64,000 nt of DNA from Erythroxylum novogranatense (taxonomy: Eukaryota; Streptophyta; Magnoliopsida; Malpighiales; Erythroxylaceae): NCBI GenBank assembly GCA_029891385.1, contig CM057231.1, forward strand, positions 17,704,300 through 17,768,299, written 5' to 3'. The translations under genes and the position numbers were made by a program. Shown in pieces: positions 11,102 to 24,031 of this stretch; the stretch's first letter is position 1, and each line of letters starts with the position of its first letter. The notes under the pieces are model-generated. The model did not search any database and had not been told where the DNA came from. It saw nothing but the letters and a program-made list of their open reading frames with translations.

Positions 11102-12419
11102 TTTCTCCCTTAATAAATTTCGTCTTCAAAATTCTTATCTGTTTGATCAAACAAGCAGGGGCATGTTTCCTCTTATACTCTTTTGTTTTCTATTTAACTT
11201 CATCACTCAAATAATTTATTTCAAATGACCATAGTCATTGGATTCAATCAATCCTTCAACTACTTATTCAGATATCACACTATCTTAACTGTTTCCTCAA
11301 TATATTTCAGATTACTTACAATTTTTTTCACTCCCTGAGTTGATAACATCAATATTAGATCATATTAATATTTCATAGCATACTCACATATCACACATTA
11401 TGAATCTAAAACGTATTTGTTAGTACTACAAACTCATATGTTAATGGTCCTATGCTCTCAATAACTTCATGTGATCCAATACAATTCAAGCTTAGTTCAT
11501 CCTTTTTCCTAATTTGAGCACACCTTACCAAAGTGATACTCTAAAAAACAATTCATCTTTCCTTTGATAATTCACATCTCTTCAGTTTTAATACACTTAA
11601 CTCTTATGTCTATCTCACTATATTCCATAACTTCAATGTTAATCCACTTAACTCATTTATCATTCTTGATTCACTTAACTCCTATTACAAATTCATTTCA
11701 CTCATCAATAGTATCTCGAATCAATTATAGCTTTCAACCATTTTTAGGCCCTCTTCATTTCAATGCAAGGGTGAATGACCCTTTGTTTTGTATAACGCCT
11801 CATACAGTATCCTAATGATATCAATATGATAATGATTGTTAGGCTTGAAGTCAATTAGAACTATATATTGATCTCATGTTCCTATGAACTCCAAAATATA
11901 AGCTTTAAGCATATCTCCAATAGTTAAGACTATTGGCAATTCAAACATTCAGTCACTTGATTCTACATTCTTAGCCACTAAATGTTGCTTCGGCGTATTC
12001 CTACTAAGATATATAGCTTAGGATGTTATTTTTCTTTCACTAATAATCTCTTTTCTCGATCATCTTTATCGCATACACATCCTTCTTACTTCAATCACAA
12101 GGTATCATTTTTCCTATTCAAGTTCAAAATTCGGATTCATTTTCAATTTCTCAGTAAGATTCATTAATTCTGAATCATTAATTTGGGCTTTGCTAATCTT
12201 TTCATGTGAAACTGATCTTAAATTCAATAGGTAATAGTACTTTGATTTGCCCAAAATTTAACTCAACATTCTATGCTCTTCATTGTACTAGGTTTGGTAA
12301 CCTCAATATCTGAATTTGTGCTATTCCATTATTGAATTTTTTGTTCAATGCATCAGATTACAACACTAGCTTTACTGGGAAATACTCATTTATACAATCA
12401 TAACCTTTCAGTAATTCTA
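11102..12419 (-). other. LARD-1 interior, 3' part, non-coding
   Basis: Begins (minus sense, right to left) after LARD-2 and ends with the polypurine tract AAGGGAGAAA next to the 3' LTR. Reading frames are closed throughout. It is similar to 56890-58090 of LARD-3, for example around TGTTTGATCAAACAAGCAGG versus TGATTGATCAGGAAGGCAGG. Confidence 0.7.
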
Positions 12420-15149
12420 TGTAACATCTCACCCCCGACTGGAAGGGTAAAGTAGTAAATTGACATAGGATGAGATTGATAGGGATTTCTTAGTATTGTT
12501 CAAACATACTGGTACTAGTGAACAGCGAAATCTGTGCACATGAAATGACTGTACATGCATACATGATATTCCCGATTTTTTGTGCCTAATGTAGTTTTAC
12601 TGTGATTAATATGGTTCTTGTATTTGAAAATTATTCTGAGTGCGCCATTGAGTGTTTTGTATTTTACTGGAATTATAGGAATTTTTCTGGAATTTTTCGG
12701 AGAAAATTCCCGGATCGGAAAAAAATCGCCAAGTGGCAAACCGGTCGATTTTCGGTAGCAAAAATTGCTACCCAATGGCACTATCATGTTGGGTATATTG
12801 TTTTGGAATTGAAATTAGGGTCATTGGACTAGAATGAGTCAAATTGTAGTAGGATTTCTAAATCCTATCTATCATTTTGTTTTATTTCTATTTTGTCTTT
12901 TTCCCATTTTTTTTGACAAGTGTCTTGAGGACACCTCATCAACACCCTAAGCCTTGTTTGATTCTCGTTGTTTCTAGTAAAATGAGTAAAAAATGGCTTA
13001 AAAGGGCTTTGTTCATCCACTCATCCGAAACTCTCCACTTCTTTCATCTCCATCGATTTTCTCCTTCTCTTATCATTGATTTTTGCTTCTTTCTTCACCT
13101 TCCTCCAACTTTGAGATTTTCCTTGCCTTCCAACTCAAATCTTCTATCCATGAGAAGCATGTATGGTGGTAGAAATGAGTAGAGAAGGTGTAAAGTGGGC
13201 ATAAAGAGGAAATTGAAGATTGAGAGCGAAGTAGGTAAGTGTTTAAATGAAGTTTTGAATGGTGTTTTTAATGATGCTTAAGTATGACTTTATAAATCAT
13301 GGTAGGTAGAAACATTGAAAGGGAGGTTTGGTGCATTTATTATGCTTAGGGTTGCATTAAATTAATGACTATAATGGTTTGAATTAATGGGTATAAGGTT
13401 AGGTTGAATTATGAATTGAAAGTAGTATGTTAGAAGTGGTTTTAGTTTGAATTGTAATTGCATTTTGATGATTGATTTTTCTTGGAAAGAAAGAATTAAG
13501 TGCTGCCAATTTTTGTATATTAGCCCTAGTACATGTATAAATGGTATAAAAACTGATTTGTGTTCATTTGAATGTTTAATGATGTGTTAATGGTATTGGA
13601 AATGATAGAACAAAGGTTAACACCAAATCTGGAAAATTAGGGTTTTTCACTGATTGTACTGTTGTTAGCATAATTAATTGTGTAGGAATTCAAATGAGGT
13701 GAGGTTTGTTCCCAATGAAACTTTGGGATGTTAGCTACATATTTGTGTGAAATAGGTGTTGTCAAATTGTAACTTTAAGAGGTTGAAATTTGGCTTGGAA
13801 AGTTATTGTTTTGACTTAGGTGAACAGTATCCGGATTAATACCTTGATTGTTTTGATGATTTTTCTAAATTAATTGATAAGGAATTAGGACAAATGGACT
13901 AAATGAAAGTTGAAGCCTATTCAGTTAGGTTTCCAATTCCACTGATTTTGCAAATTTTCGACATGTCTAGTAGGAGTTATGGACGAATAACTGTTGGCTG
14001 TTTTAATGCATTAAATGAAACCTAGTTGAAATGGTAGATTTGGTGTACATTCTGATTTGGAGGAATTTTAGTAATTTGTGTGAACTGAATTGGTGTTAGG
14101 GATCTACTGAAGAGTTTTATAAGACACATTTACCTTGAAAATGGTATATGGAATATAAGTTTTAGAGATCAGAGGTGGGAGTTATGGATTTTCAAAATCT
14201 GAACCTGCATTAGGATGTTAACTGCTGATCATGACAGAAACTTGTATAACAGATTTGAAATTGTTAGAGATCGAATTGGATGTTGAGTTCTTCATGAAAA
14301 TTGAAGTTTGAGATCTTATCTTTTCAGGGATATAAGGTAGTGAATTTGGTGACATTTGTGCTAAGAGATATACTGTTGTAAAATGTGCTGTTCAGACTGG
14401 GAAAATTCTGAGGGCTGATGCTTTGGTGAATTCTTTGACATAGTTAGCAAGTGAATTTGATTTTGGGTTGTTCATGAAAGTTGTAGATAACGTTGTGATC
14501 TTACTGCCTTATTTATTGTGTAATTGTTGACTGATGAATCAGAGAGTTACTGAACTTGCAATGTACTGCCCTGTTTTGATAGGTTTTGAGTGGGCAGTAG
14601 GTTTGATTGGATTTTTAACATCCTTAGGGGTGAAATTGATTTTTATGGTCTTCTTGAGAATTGTAGAGGGTTTCATTATCTTTCCAACAAGGTATAGTTT
14701 GCTTTTTTTTGAAATGTGTAGAAAGGGATATGATAGATTAAATTTTGGTTAGAAATCAGGAAAACAAAGAAGGAAATAAGGGTTATACATTTAATGTGAA
14801 TTTTGGTTTCTTTCGTGAATAACTCTTCTGTCCGACGTCCGATTGACCTGATTCTTGAGGCATCAGATTTATGACACATTGAATTTCATTTTACGAGAAA
14901 TTGGGAATTTTTAGACGGGAAATTGACGTGGTCCCGGGTAACGGAGCCTTTAATCACTGTTTTGTTTAATCGGGAAACTATAGAGGTCTGAATTGCGCAC
15001 CGTCAGCGCCAATAGGTTTCTAATTTTTAGACGGATTTTTTTTAGGGAAAAAAATGAGATTAGGGACGGGAATTCATGAACATGCATATTTCACCTACAT
15101 GTGCACAAATTGCATATTTAGTGACTCGTTCTTTCTCTGTTTCTTATAG

Positions 15150-15216
15150 AGGACCAAGTGGAGCGTCGTTCGACCGACGGGGCGAAAACTTCCCGGCATT
15201 AGCTCGGAAGTAATAG
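15150..15216 (+). other. Predicted conserved mini-exon (LARD-2 5' LTR)
   Basis: 67 nt between acceptor TTTCTTATAG and donor TAG|GTGAGC. Holds ACTTCC-N12-GGAAGT with TAGCTC in the loop, as in family A. The 3' LTR copy is at 22659-22725. Confidence 0.55.
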
Positions 15217-15572
15217 GTGAGCAACCTAGGTGGTTACCTCAATCTACGTGTTTACTGTGACCTAATTGCCCTACGGGGATTGCTTGAATTACGTATGACA
15301 GAGATAAATTGTGTGATATGGACTATTAATTGACTGATTGACTGCAAAATATTAACTGTTAATTGCCTGTAGATTACTGATCATTGTGATGTGTATACTG
15401 TTACTATGACTGAATAGAATATTGTTACTGTGATGAACTGGTACATCACAGGTAAATGACTGTGAACACCTAGATAGTTTTCGTTCTATCTTGTTTGCTA
15501 ATACTGTTACTGTGACTGAATATTGACACTGGTATATGCATCGCATACATTATTACATGAACTGATAATAAC

Positions 15573-15700
15573 TGTTGTGACCGCAGCAGACTCATCGATA
15601 TTGATATCGAGCCTTGAGCTCGAAGGAGAAATCCACTCCCATCGCCATCGGGAGAAATCCACCCCATCGCCATCGGTCACCGAAAGGGCTCGGTCACAAC
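15573..15700 (+). repeat. Hairpin cluster closed by GTTGTGACCG / CGGTCACAAC (LARD-2 5' LTR)
   Basis: Perfect 10-bp inverted arms at 15573-15582 and 15691-15700. Inside: GATATTGATATC, GAGCCTTGAGCTC and GGAGAAATCCACTCC-type hairpins. In the 3' LTR the arms are at 23072-23081 and 23193-23202, and the GGGAGAAATCCACTCCC unit appears in two full copies. Confidence 0.75.
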
Positions 15701-16400
15701 ATCAACTAAATCGAAAGCATCACATGCGCATCGTATACATCTTGAATCAATAAGCGTGTTTCTCTTATTCTCGATCGTGTTATTGTTATTACTACTGTGA
15801 CTGCATGATTTTTTTTGTAACTGTATATTACTATGATCGTAGATCGTAGTATTCAGAATCGCTGATTCTTGTAAATTGTTATATGATGCATGAATTGGGA
15901 GAACCATCGATGATGGTTTCTCATTGAGTTCGCAAACTCATCCAAAATTGCAATCTATTTTTCAGGACTGGAAGAGTACCCCGTTCAACGCGGGAGTATG
16001 TCTACTGTAGGCAAGTGAAGGTTAGAGGTCGGGATCAGTTCGTGTCTGCATTAGTGTCTTATCAAATTGTATTCCGCAATCATTGTAGAACAATGCTTTG
16101 TATTTAGACTAAGCCCATTGTGGTGTTATTGTTATTACACATTGACAATTACATTATTGTTGCCTGACTGTTATTAGTGTTGACTGTCTGTAATAACTGA
16201 AAATAGTTTATTGTGCACAGGGGCTTAAATTACTTACTGTTTTTACCGTTGTTTTTTTACCGGGCCTATGTATGTTATAAAAAAAATTTGGATACTGAGT
16301 TTTATTGACTGATGTAGTACTCCACCCTCGCGGGCACAGACTCGGATATCACCAATGATATCGGGTTCGGGTCACTCGGAAGTGGGGTGTTACATTTAGG

Positions 16401-16415
16401 TAGTATCAGAGCCCA
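16401..16415 (+). other. Primer-binding site of LARD-2
   Basis: TAGTATCAGAGCCCA, one change from the usual TGGTATCAGAGC of initiator tRNA-Met, six bases after the LTR end. Confidence 0.8.
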
Positions 16416-19400
16416 GTAGTACGTAATGTATCTGGGCGCAGTCTGAAACATAGGGTGCATGCATTTGTGTCGTGTTATTGCAGACCGTGGCAACTGATCC
16501 CTAGTTTGAGTCGCACGGGTAGAAATCCTACGTGTGCGTACTTGTCAAGTGATTAAGTGAGAGAAAAAGTGAGACTGTGTTAGAGGGTGAACCCCTGAAA
16601 GTGTGTAAGCAATTAGGAAAGGAAAAAGAAAAAATGGATAAGGAGATTGATATTGTACTGTGGTTAGAATGGCTGTGTTGGCCTAGACTGATTAAGGAAA
16701 GAAGTGATATTAATGAATTCCCGGATTAAAATGGCAATATTGTGGTGATAGAAAAATGAATATGTCTAGAACTGGGAGAGGTCCACTAGAGTTATGGGAA
16801 GCATACTGGTTGTAATAGGCCTAAGTGAGATTAAAGGTCCGGGATGAGTAAGTAGTTAGAGTTCTGACTGTATATGTGAGGATATGGGAAACATTGGAAC
16901 TGAGTAAAGTGTAGATGGTCCGATTAGGTAGATATTGATTCACTGTATTGATGTTAGATATTAGTAGATATCATAGATAGATGATGATAGTGAGATTGTA
17001 AGAAGATCAATAGTATACTATAACGGTCTACTTCGGACTGAAAGAACTGAAAGAGCAAGGTGCCTAGTGCCTAGTGCCTAGTTGAGTGAGATAAAAGTAT
17101 GCAGATAAACTGAAATGAATTCATGAAATGGTTATGATCTGGACCGCATAAGCTTGAGACTGAAATGGGTATGCGAATATTGTGCTAAGAGTTTAGAAAT
17201 CAGTATAATAAGATCGTAAGGGAAAAAGACAGACTGATGATTTCTACTAATTGTGTATCGGGAAATTCTGGATTTGGTTGAAAAGATGTATATGGAAACA
17301 GAAATGGTAAATGAATGGGTAAATAAATAGAGATACAGTGGAGTTGTAACAATGATTTTGTCGTGTTTTGGGGACTGTGAATGCCCTATCATAGATTGTT
17401 TGAGGATAATAAAGAGATACGTAACAATAAGAAGATGATATTGTATAAGCCAAATGGTTATGACCTTAAAGAGGTCAAGCTGACACATAAATGATATGAG
17501 AAGGAAACTAGGGAAAAAAAATGAAACAATGATAGTGATATGAAAAGAGTTGTCACATTTAAGTCGATTTACCGTTGGGAATACCTATTGGACAGTAAAG
17601 TTGATCAGATTAATGAAATGTATGTCAAAGATACATAGAAATCATGGAGAAGATGATCAGTGAATGATTAAATACGTGTTTCTATGAGTGGTTATAAGTG
17701 TAAAGTTTATATGGGTTAAAGTATGACATGAGAGGGCTGAGTGTACTTATATGAGAGGAAATGAAAAAAAAATTATTCTGGTATCAGTCATTTATTTGAG
17801 GATTAGCATAAACGGAAAGGAGTCTTACGGAAGTCTGAATTGTATAGGTTACTAATTGGTTTCCAGATAAAATGCTAAGGTATAAGTGGTAAAGAAAGTG
17901 TTTATGTGACTGTTACAAGGAACCTTAGTGTAAGGTCTGGTCTGATTTTTAAATTATGGCATAAACTTGTTCTGATTGAGATAGTGCTTAAGAATGATTG
18001 AAATACAATTAGGGACACTAATTGACTGATGAGACTTTCGTGAACAGTATAAAGATGGTAGCAAGACTAATGGACAAACGGAAAGAAGTATGGATGAAAT
18101 CAAAAGTAAAATTGAGGTTATCTGTACTGTGTGTACGGAAATGTAAAGTATCCAACAACATGAGTGGAAGTTTAATTTGAGGTGATCCTATTGCTATGTG
18201 AAACAAATAGAGCTCCATTGGAAAGGCAAAACTGTAAAGTAGTCCCGAACTGTAAAGTGGAATACTCAAATGAAGTGGAAATTGATGGAAGTCCAATTAC
18301 AGATGATTAGGTATTGGTATATATAGATATATCGATGTGGATGACATGAAATCGATTGAAAAGAGAAAATGAATAGAGACAAGAAGTCCTAAAGGGAAGC
18401 TGATAATGACATGATGTAGTGTTATCTTCAAAAAGGGGTTGCAAATACACTAATTGTGGACTGAATAAATTGAATGATGTTTGGTAATGTATGGAAAAGT
18501 TTAAGAGGGAATGATGCAAAGTAAGCAAATGGTAGTGATTACGATTATAGACGGAATGTGTTTGAAAGAATTGAACAGTGAAAAGTAAAATGAACTATAT
18601 GAATTATTGAAGAATTTGATACTGCTGATAAGCATACCTTTGGAGAGTGGACATGTGTGTTGAACTGAAACATAATGTTCAAACGGTAGTAGATAAATTG
18701 AATTGACGTTGATAAATGGTATGGGTGTCATGATCGCGATTGAAAGTCTTGGAGACTGTAGATTCCTATAAAGATACACTGTGTTTATTCGAGGAAAGAC
18801 ATTTCTGACTAGTGAACAGATAAGGCTGCAAGGAATAGATTAATTATAGATATTGGGATTTGCAAAGAATGTCAAGTAGATTATGGGTTCTGGAAATTGA
18901 GAGACTGAATAAAGGTAAGAATGGTTAAGAGTGCAAGGGTTACAGTGGTGAGTCCTATAAGGAGTCTGAATATGTGAGTGAAGTCAGAAAAACGATACTG
19001 AATGATTCATAGAAAAAGTATGTGTACCCGACAAAAAGTGATAGAATAAGAAAGTGAACAGTCGAAGCTAGACATTCTAGTAAGTATATGCGAAAGGTGA
19101 ATTCACTAACTACGGGTATAGAATAAAGTGATTATATATTCAAGTGCTTATAGGTTTGAATGTTCAACAGGAAAAATGCTTAAGTGGTTTGGGTTTCATA
19201 GGATTTTGATCGTACAGTGCCTAACAGGAGTCAAAGACTATAATGGATTTGAGACTGTGTTGGGTAAAACAAAGGACAAGACTTAGGAAAACTGCATGGG
19301 TTAGCTGAAGTAAATCAAGATCGGACAAATGAAATAGAGTAAAGTGCATATCCAAATAAAGTGCGTTAACACTTTAGAACAGTAAATTGTCTAAGGAGAA

Positions 19401-19926
19401 TTGAATTTGAACAGAGAGTCAATGAGATATAAAGCATGACTGCATTAGGTAAAGTATCACTGGTTATAGTGAAATGGCGCTACATGTCACTGTATGGGTA
19501 CCAAAGGAAAGTGAATCGTCGGGGACGAAATGAAGGAGGTTATGGTAAGTTGTACCTAATGGTATACGAATTAGACTGCAATGGTACTAGAGAAAAAGGG
19601 TATTGGATGGGTAAAACGTGATGAGTGAATAGGTTCGAAATAATGTATTGAGTCATAGCATCGGAACCAAAGTTAATGGCTACTCCGAAAATGGCAAGTG
19701 AAATAGTATGATAGTAAGGTCACCAACTAACAGCCTTGTTAACTTCGTCTATTGTGATGAGTGATAATGAGTTAACCAAATATGTGACTGAACAACTGGC
19801 TGACTGTGGTTACTGTGATCTTTCGAAAAATGAACCATTGAGTGGAAAGTATATGAAATTTGTAAAGACATTTGATAACTGTCATAGTGAGCCGATGAAT
19901 GAGAATTTCGCGGACGAAATTTTTAT
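16416..19926 (+). other. LARD-2 interior, non-coding
   Basis: About 3.5 kb with no frame of plausible coding length. A relic of the integrase T(D/N)GQTER motif is readable at 18074-18109, followed by decayed sequence, so the interior probably descends from a gypsy pol region. Near the PBS the string GGCAACTGATCCCTAGTTTGAG has a close match on the minus strand of LARD-1 (about 26520-26541), linking the LARD interiors. Confidence 0.65.
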
Positions 19927-19940
19927 AAGGAGGGGGGAGT
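19927..19940 (+). other. Polypurine tract of LARD-2
   Basis: AAGGAGGGGGGAGT directly before the 3' LTR; the expected plus-strand primer. Confidence 0.9.
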
Positions 19941-22900
19941 TGTAACATCTCACCCCCGACTGGAAGGGTAAAGTAGTAAATTGGCATAGGATGAGATTGA
20001 TAGGGATTTCTTAGTATTGTTCAAGCATACTGGTACTAGTGAACAGCGAAATCTGTGCACATGAAATGACTGTACATGCATACATGATATTCCCGATTTT
20101 TTGTGCCTAATGTAGTTTTACTGTGATTAATATGGTTCTTGTATTTGAAAAATTATTCTGAGTGCGCCATTGAGTGTTTTGTATTTTACTGGAATTATAG
20201 GAATTTTTCTGAGAAAATTCCCGGATCGGAAAAAAATCGCCAAGTGGCAAACCGGTCGATTTTCGGTAGCAAAAATTGCTACCCAATGGCACTGTCATGT
20301 TGGGTATATTGTTTTGGAATTGAAATTAGGGTCATTGGACTAGAATGAGTCAAATTGTAGTAGGATTTCTAAATCCTATCTATCATTTTGTTTTATTTCT
20401 ATTTTGTCTTTTTCCCATTTTTTTTGACAAGTGTCTTGAGGACACCTCATCAACACCCTAAGTCTTGTGTGATTCTCGTTGTTTCTAGTAAAATGAATAA
20501 AAAATGGCTTAAAAGGGCTTTGTTCATCCACTCATCCGAAACTCTCCACTTCCTTCATCTCCATCGATTTTCTCCTTCTCTTATCATTGATTTTTGCTTC
20601 TTTCTTCACCTTCCTCCAACTTTGAGATTTTCCTTGCCTTCCAACTCAAATCTTCTATCCATGAGAAGCATGTATGGTGGTAGAAATGAGTAGAGAAGGT
20701 GTAAAGTGGGCATAAAGAGGAAATTGAAGATTGAGAGCTAAGTAGGTAAGTGTTTAAATGAAGTTTTGAATGGTGTTTTTAATGATGCTTAAGTATGACT
20801 TTATAAATCATGGTAGGTAGAAACATTGAAAGGGAGGTTTGCTGCATTTATTATGCTTAGGGTTGCATTAAATTAATGACTATAATGGTTTGAATTAATG
20901 GGTATAAGGTTAGGTTGAATTATGAATTGAAAGTAGTATGTTAGAAGTGGTTTTAGTTTGAATTGTAATTGCATTTTGATGATTGATTTTCTTGGAAAGA
21001 AAGAATTAAGTGCTGCCAATTTTTGTATATTAGCCCTAGTACATGTATAAATGGTATAAAAACTGATTTGTGTTCATTTGAATGTTTAATGATGTGTTAA
21101 TGGTATTGGAAATGATAGAACAAAGGTTAACACCAAATCTGGAAAATTAGGGTTTTTCACTGATTGTACTGTTGTTAGCATAATTAATTGTGTAGGAATG
21201 CAAATGAGGTGAGGTTTGTTCCCAATGAAACTTTGGGATGTTAGCTACATATTTGTGTGAAATAGGTGTTGTCAAATTGTAACTTTAAGAGTTTGAAATT
21301 TGGCTTGGAAAGTTATTGTTTTGACTTAGGTGAACAGTATCCGGATTAATACCTTGATTGTTTTGATGATTTTTCTAAATTAATTGATAAGGAATTAGGA
21401 CAAATGGACTAAATGAAAGTTGAAGCCTATTCAGTTAGGTTTCCAATTCCACTGATTTTGCAAATTTTCGATATGTCTAGTAGGAGTTATGGACCAATAA
21501 CTGTTGGCTGTTTTAATGCATTAAATGAAACCTAGTTGAAATGGTAGATTTGGTGTACATTCTGATTTGGAGGAATTTTAGTAATTTGTGTGAACTGAAT
21601 TGGTGTTAGGGATCTACTGAAGAGTTTTATAAGACACATTTATCTTGAAAATGGTATATGGCATATAAGGTTTAGAGATCAGAGGTGGGAGTTATGGATT
21701 TTCAAAATCTGAACCTGCATTAGGATGTTAACTGCTGATCATGACAGAAACTTGTATAACAGATTTGAAATTGTTAGAGATCGAATTGGATGTTGAGTTC
21801 TTCATGAAAATTGAATTTTGAGATCTTATCTTTTCAGGGATATAAGGTAGTGAATTTGTTGACATTTGTGCTAAGAGATATACTGTTGTAAAATGTGCTG
21901 TTCAGACTGGGAAAATTCCGAGGGCTGATGCTTTGGTGAATTATTTGACATAGTTAGAAAGTGAATTTGATTTTGGGTTGTTCATGAAAGTTGAAGATAA
22001 CGTTGTGATCTTACTGCCTTATTTATTGTGTAATTGTTGACTGATGAATCAGAGAGTTACTGAACTTGCAATGTACTGCCCTGTTTTGATAGGTTTTGAG
22101 TGGGCAGTAGGTTTGATTGGATTTTTAACATCCTTAGGGGTGAAATTGATTTTTATGGTCTTCTTGAGAATTGTAGAGGGTTTCATTATCTTTCCAACAA
22201 GGTATAGTTTGCTTTTTTTTGAAATGTGTAGAAAGGGATATGATAGATTAAATTTTGGTTAGAAATCAGGAAAACAAAGAAGGAAATAAGGGTTATACAT
22301 TTAATGTGAATTTTGGTTTCTTTCATGAATAACTCTTCCGTCCGACGTCCGATTGACCTGATTCTTGAGGCATCGGATTTATGACACATTGAATTTCATT
22401 TTACGAGAAATTGGGAATTTTTAGACGGGAAATTGACGTGGTCCCGGATAACGGAGCCTTTAATCACTGTTTTGTTTAATCGGGAACCTATAGAGGTCCG
22501 AATTGCGCACCGTCAGCGCCAATAGGTTTCTAATTTTTAGACGAATTTTTTTAGGAAAAAAAATGAGATTAGGGCTGGGAATTCATGAACATGCATATTT
22601 CACCTACATGTGCACAAATTGCATATTTAGTGACTCGTTCTTTCTCTGTTTCTTATAGAGGCCCAAGTGGAGTGTCGTTCGACCGACGGGGAGAAAACTT
22701 TCCGGCATTAGCTCGGAAGTAATAGGTGAGTAACCTAGGTGGTTACCTCAATCTACGTGTTTACTGTGACCTAATTGCCCTACGGGGATTGCTTGAATTA
22801 CGTATGACAGAGATAAATTGTGTGATATGGACTATTAATTAACTGATTGACTGCAAAATATTAACTGTTAATTGCCTGTAGATTACTGATCATTGTGATG

Positions 22901-24026
22901 TGTATACTGTTACTATGACTGAATAGAATATTGTTACTGTGATGAACTAGTAAATGACTGTGAACACCTAGATAGTTTTCGTTCTATCTTGTTTGCTAAT
23001 ACTGTTACTGTGACTGAATATTGACACTGGTATATGCATCGCATACATTATTACATGAACTGATAATAACGGTTGTGACCGCAGCAGCTCACTGATATTG
23101 ATATCGAGCCTTGAGCTCGAAGGGAGAAATCCACTCCCCACTGCTTACTGGGAGAAATCCACTCCCATCTTCATCGGTCACCGTAAAGCGCTCGGTCACA
23201 ACATCTTGAACTAAATCGAAAGCATCACATCGCATCGTATACATATCTTGATCAATAACCGTGTTTCTCCGTTATTCTTGATCGTGTTATTATTATTACT
23301 CTCGTGGATCGCATGATTTTTTTGTAATCAGATATTACTATATTCGTAGATCGTAGTATTCATATCAGAATCGCCGATTCTCGTAAATTGTTATATGATG
23401 CATGAATTGGGAGAACCATCGATGATGGTTTCTCATTGAGTTCGCAAACTCATCCAAAATTGCAATCTATTTTTCAGGACTGGAAGAGTACCCCGTTCAA
23501 CGCGGGAGTATGTCTACTGTAGGCAAGTGAAGGTTAGAGGTCGGGATCAGTTCGTGTCTGCATTAGTGTCTTATCAAATTGTATTCCGCAATCATTGTAG
23601 AACAATGCTTTGTATTTAGACTAAGCCCATTGTGGTGTTATTGTTATTACACATTGACAATTACATTATTGTTGCCTGACTGTTATTAGTGTTGACTGTC
23701 TGTAATATTCCGCAATCATTGTAGAACAATGCTTTGTATTTAGACTAAGCCCATTGTGGTGTTATTGTTATTACACATTGACAATTACATTATTGTTGCC
23801 TGACTGTTATTAGTGTTGACTGTCTGTAATAACTGAAAATAGTTTATTGTGCACAGGGGCTTAAATTACTTACTGTTTTTACCGTTGTTTTTTTACCGGG
23901 CCTATGTATGTTATAAAAAATTTGGATCTTGAGTTTCTTGATGATGTAGTACTCCACCCTCGCAGGCACGGACTCGGATATCACCAATGATATCGGGTTC
24001 GGGTCACTCGGAAGTGGGGTGTTACA
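19941..24026 (+). repeat. 3' LTR of LARD-2
   Basis: Same ends as the 5' copy. Differences are few point changes, small indels, a rearranged hairpin cluster (23072-23202) and a 124-bp tandem duplication (from 23584). Mini-exon 22659-22725 keeps acceptor TTATAG and donor TAG|GTGAGT. Confidence 0.93.
23584..23831 (+). repeat. 124-bp tandem duplication private to the LARD-2 3' LTR
   Basis: Two adjacent copies starting TTCCGCAATCATTGTAG, at 23584 and 23708. The 5' LTR has a single copy near 16073. It explains most of the 111-bp LTR length difference. Confidence 0.9.
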
Positions 24027-24031
24027 TTCTA

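Larger units (their letters stand above)
12420..16394 (+). repeat. 5' LTR of LARD-2
   Basis: Starts TGTAACATCTCACCCCCG, ends GGGGTGTTACA, directly followed by the PBS. Internal landmarks: donor TAG|GTAAGTG at 13235, conserved block at about 14817-14860, acceptor TTATAG at 15149, mini-exon 15150-15216, hairpin cluster 15573-15700 and acceptor TTTTTCAG at 15965. A 101-codon frame (12877-13182) also exists in the 3' LTR only because the copies are nearly identical; I do not call it a gene. Confidence 0.93.
12420..24026 (+). mobile_element. LARD-2: non-autonomous long-LTR element, structurally complete
   Basis: LTRs 12420-16394 (3975 bp) and 19941-24026 (4086 bp) are nearly identical. The element has a PBS (16401-16415), a PPT (19927-19940) and a perfect TSD TTCTA at 12415-12419 and 24027-24031. 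The 3546-bp interior has no intact ORF; a trace of integrase (frame reading TNGQTERSMDEI) is visible near 18074. The 3' tail before the PPT (a GAATTTCGCGGACGAAATTTT-like string) resembles that of the Tekay-type element at 39485. High LTR identity with no coding capacity indicates recent movement using proteins from another element. Confidence 0.9.

Noticed and set aside
12877..13182. 101-codon frame repeated at 20388-20693
   Set aside because: It lies in the two nearly identical LTRs of LARD-2, so its repetition only reflects LTR identity. Composition is low-complexity (Phe, Leu, Ser) and there is no recognisable domain.
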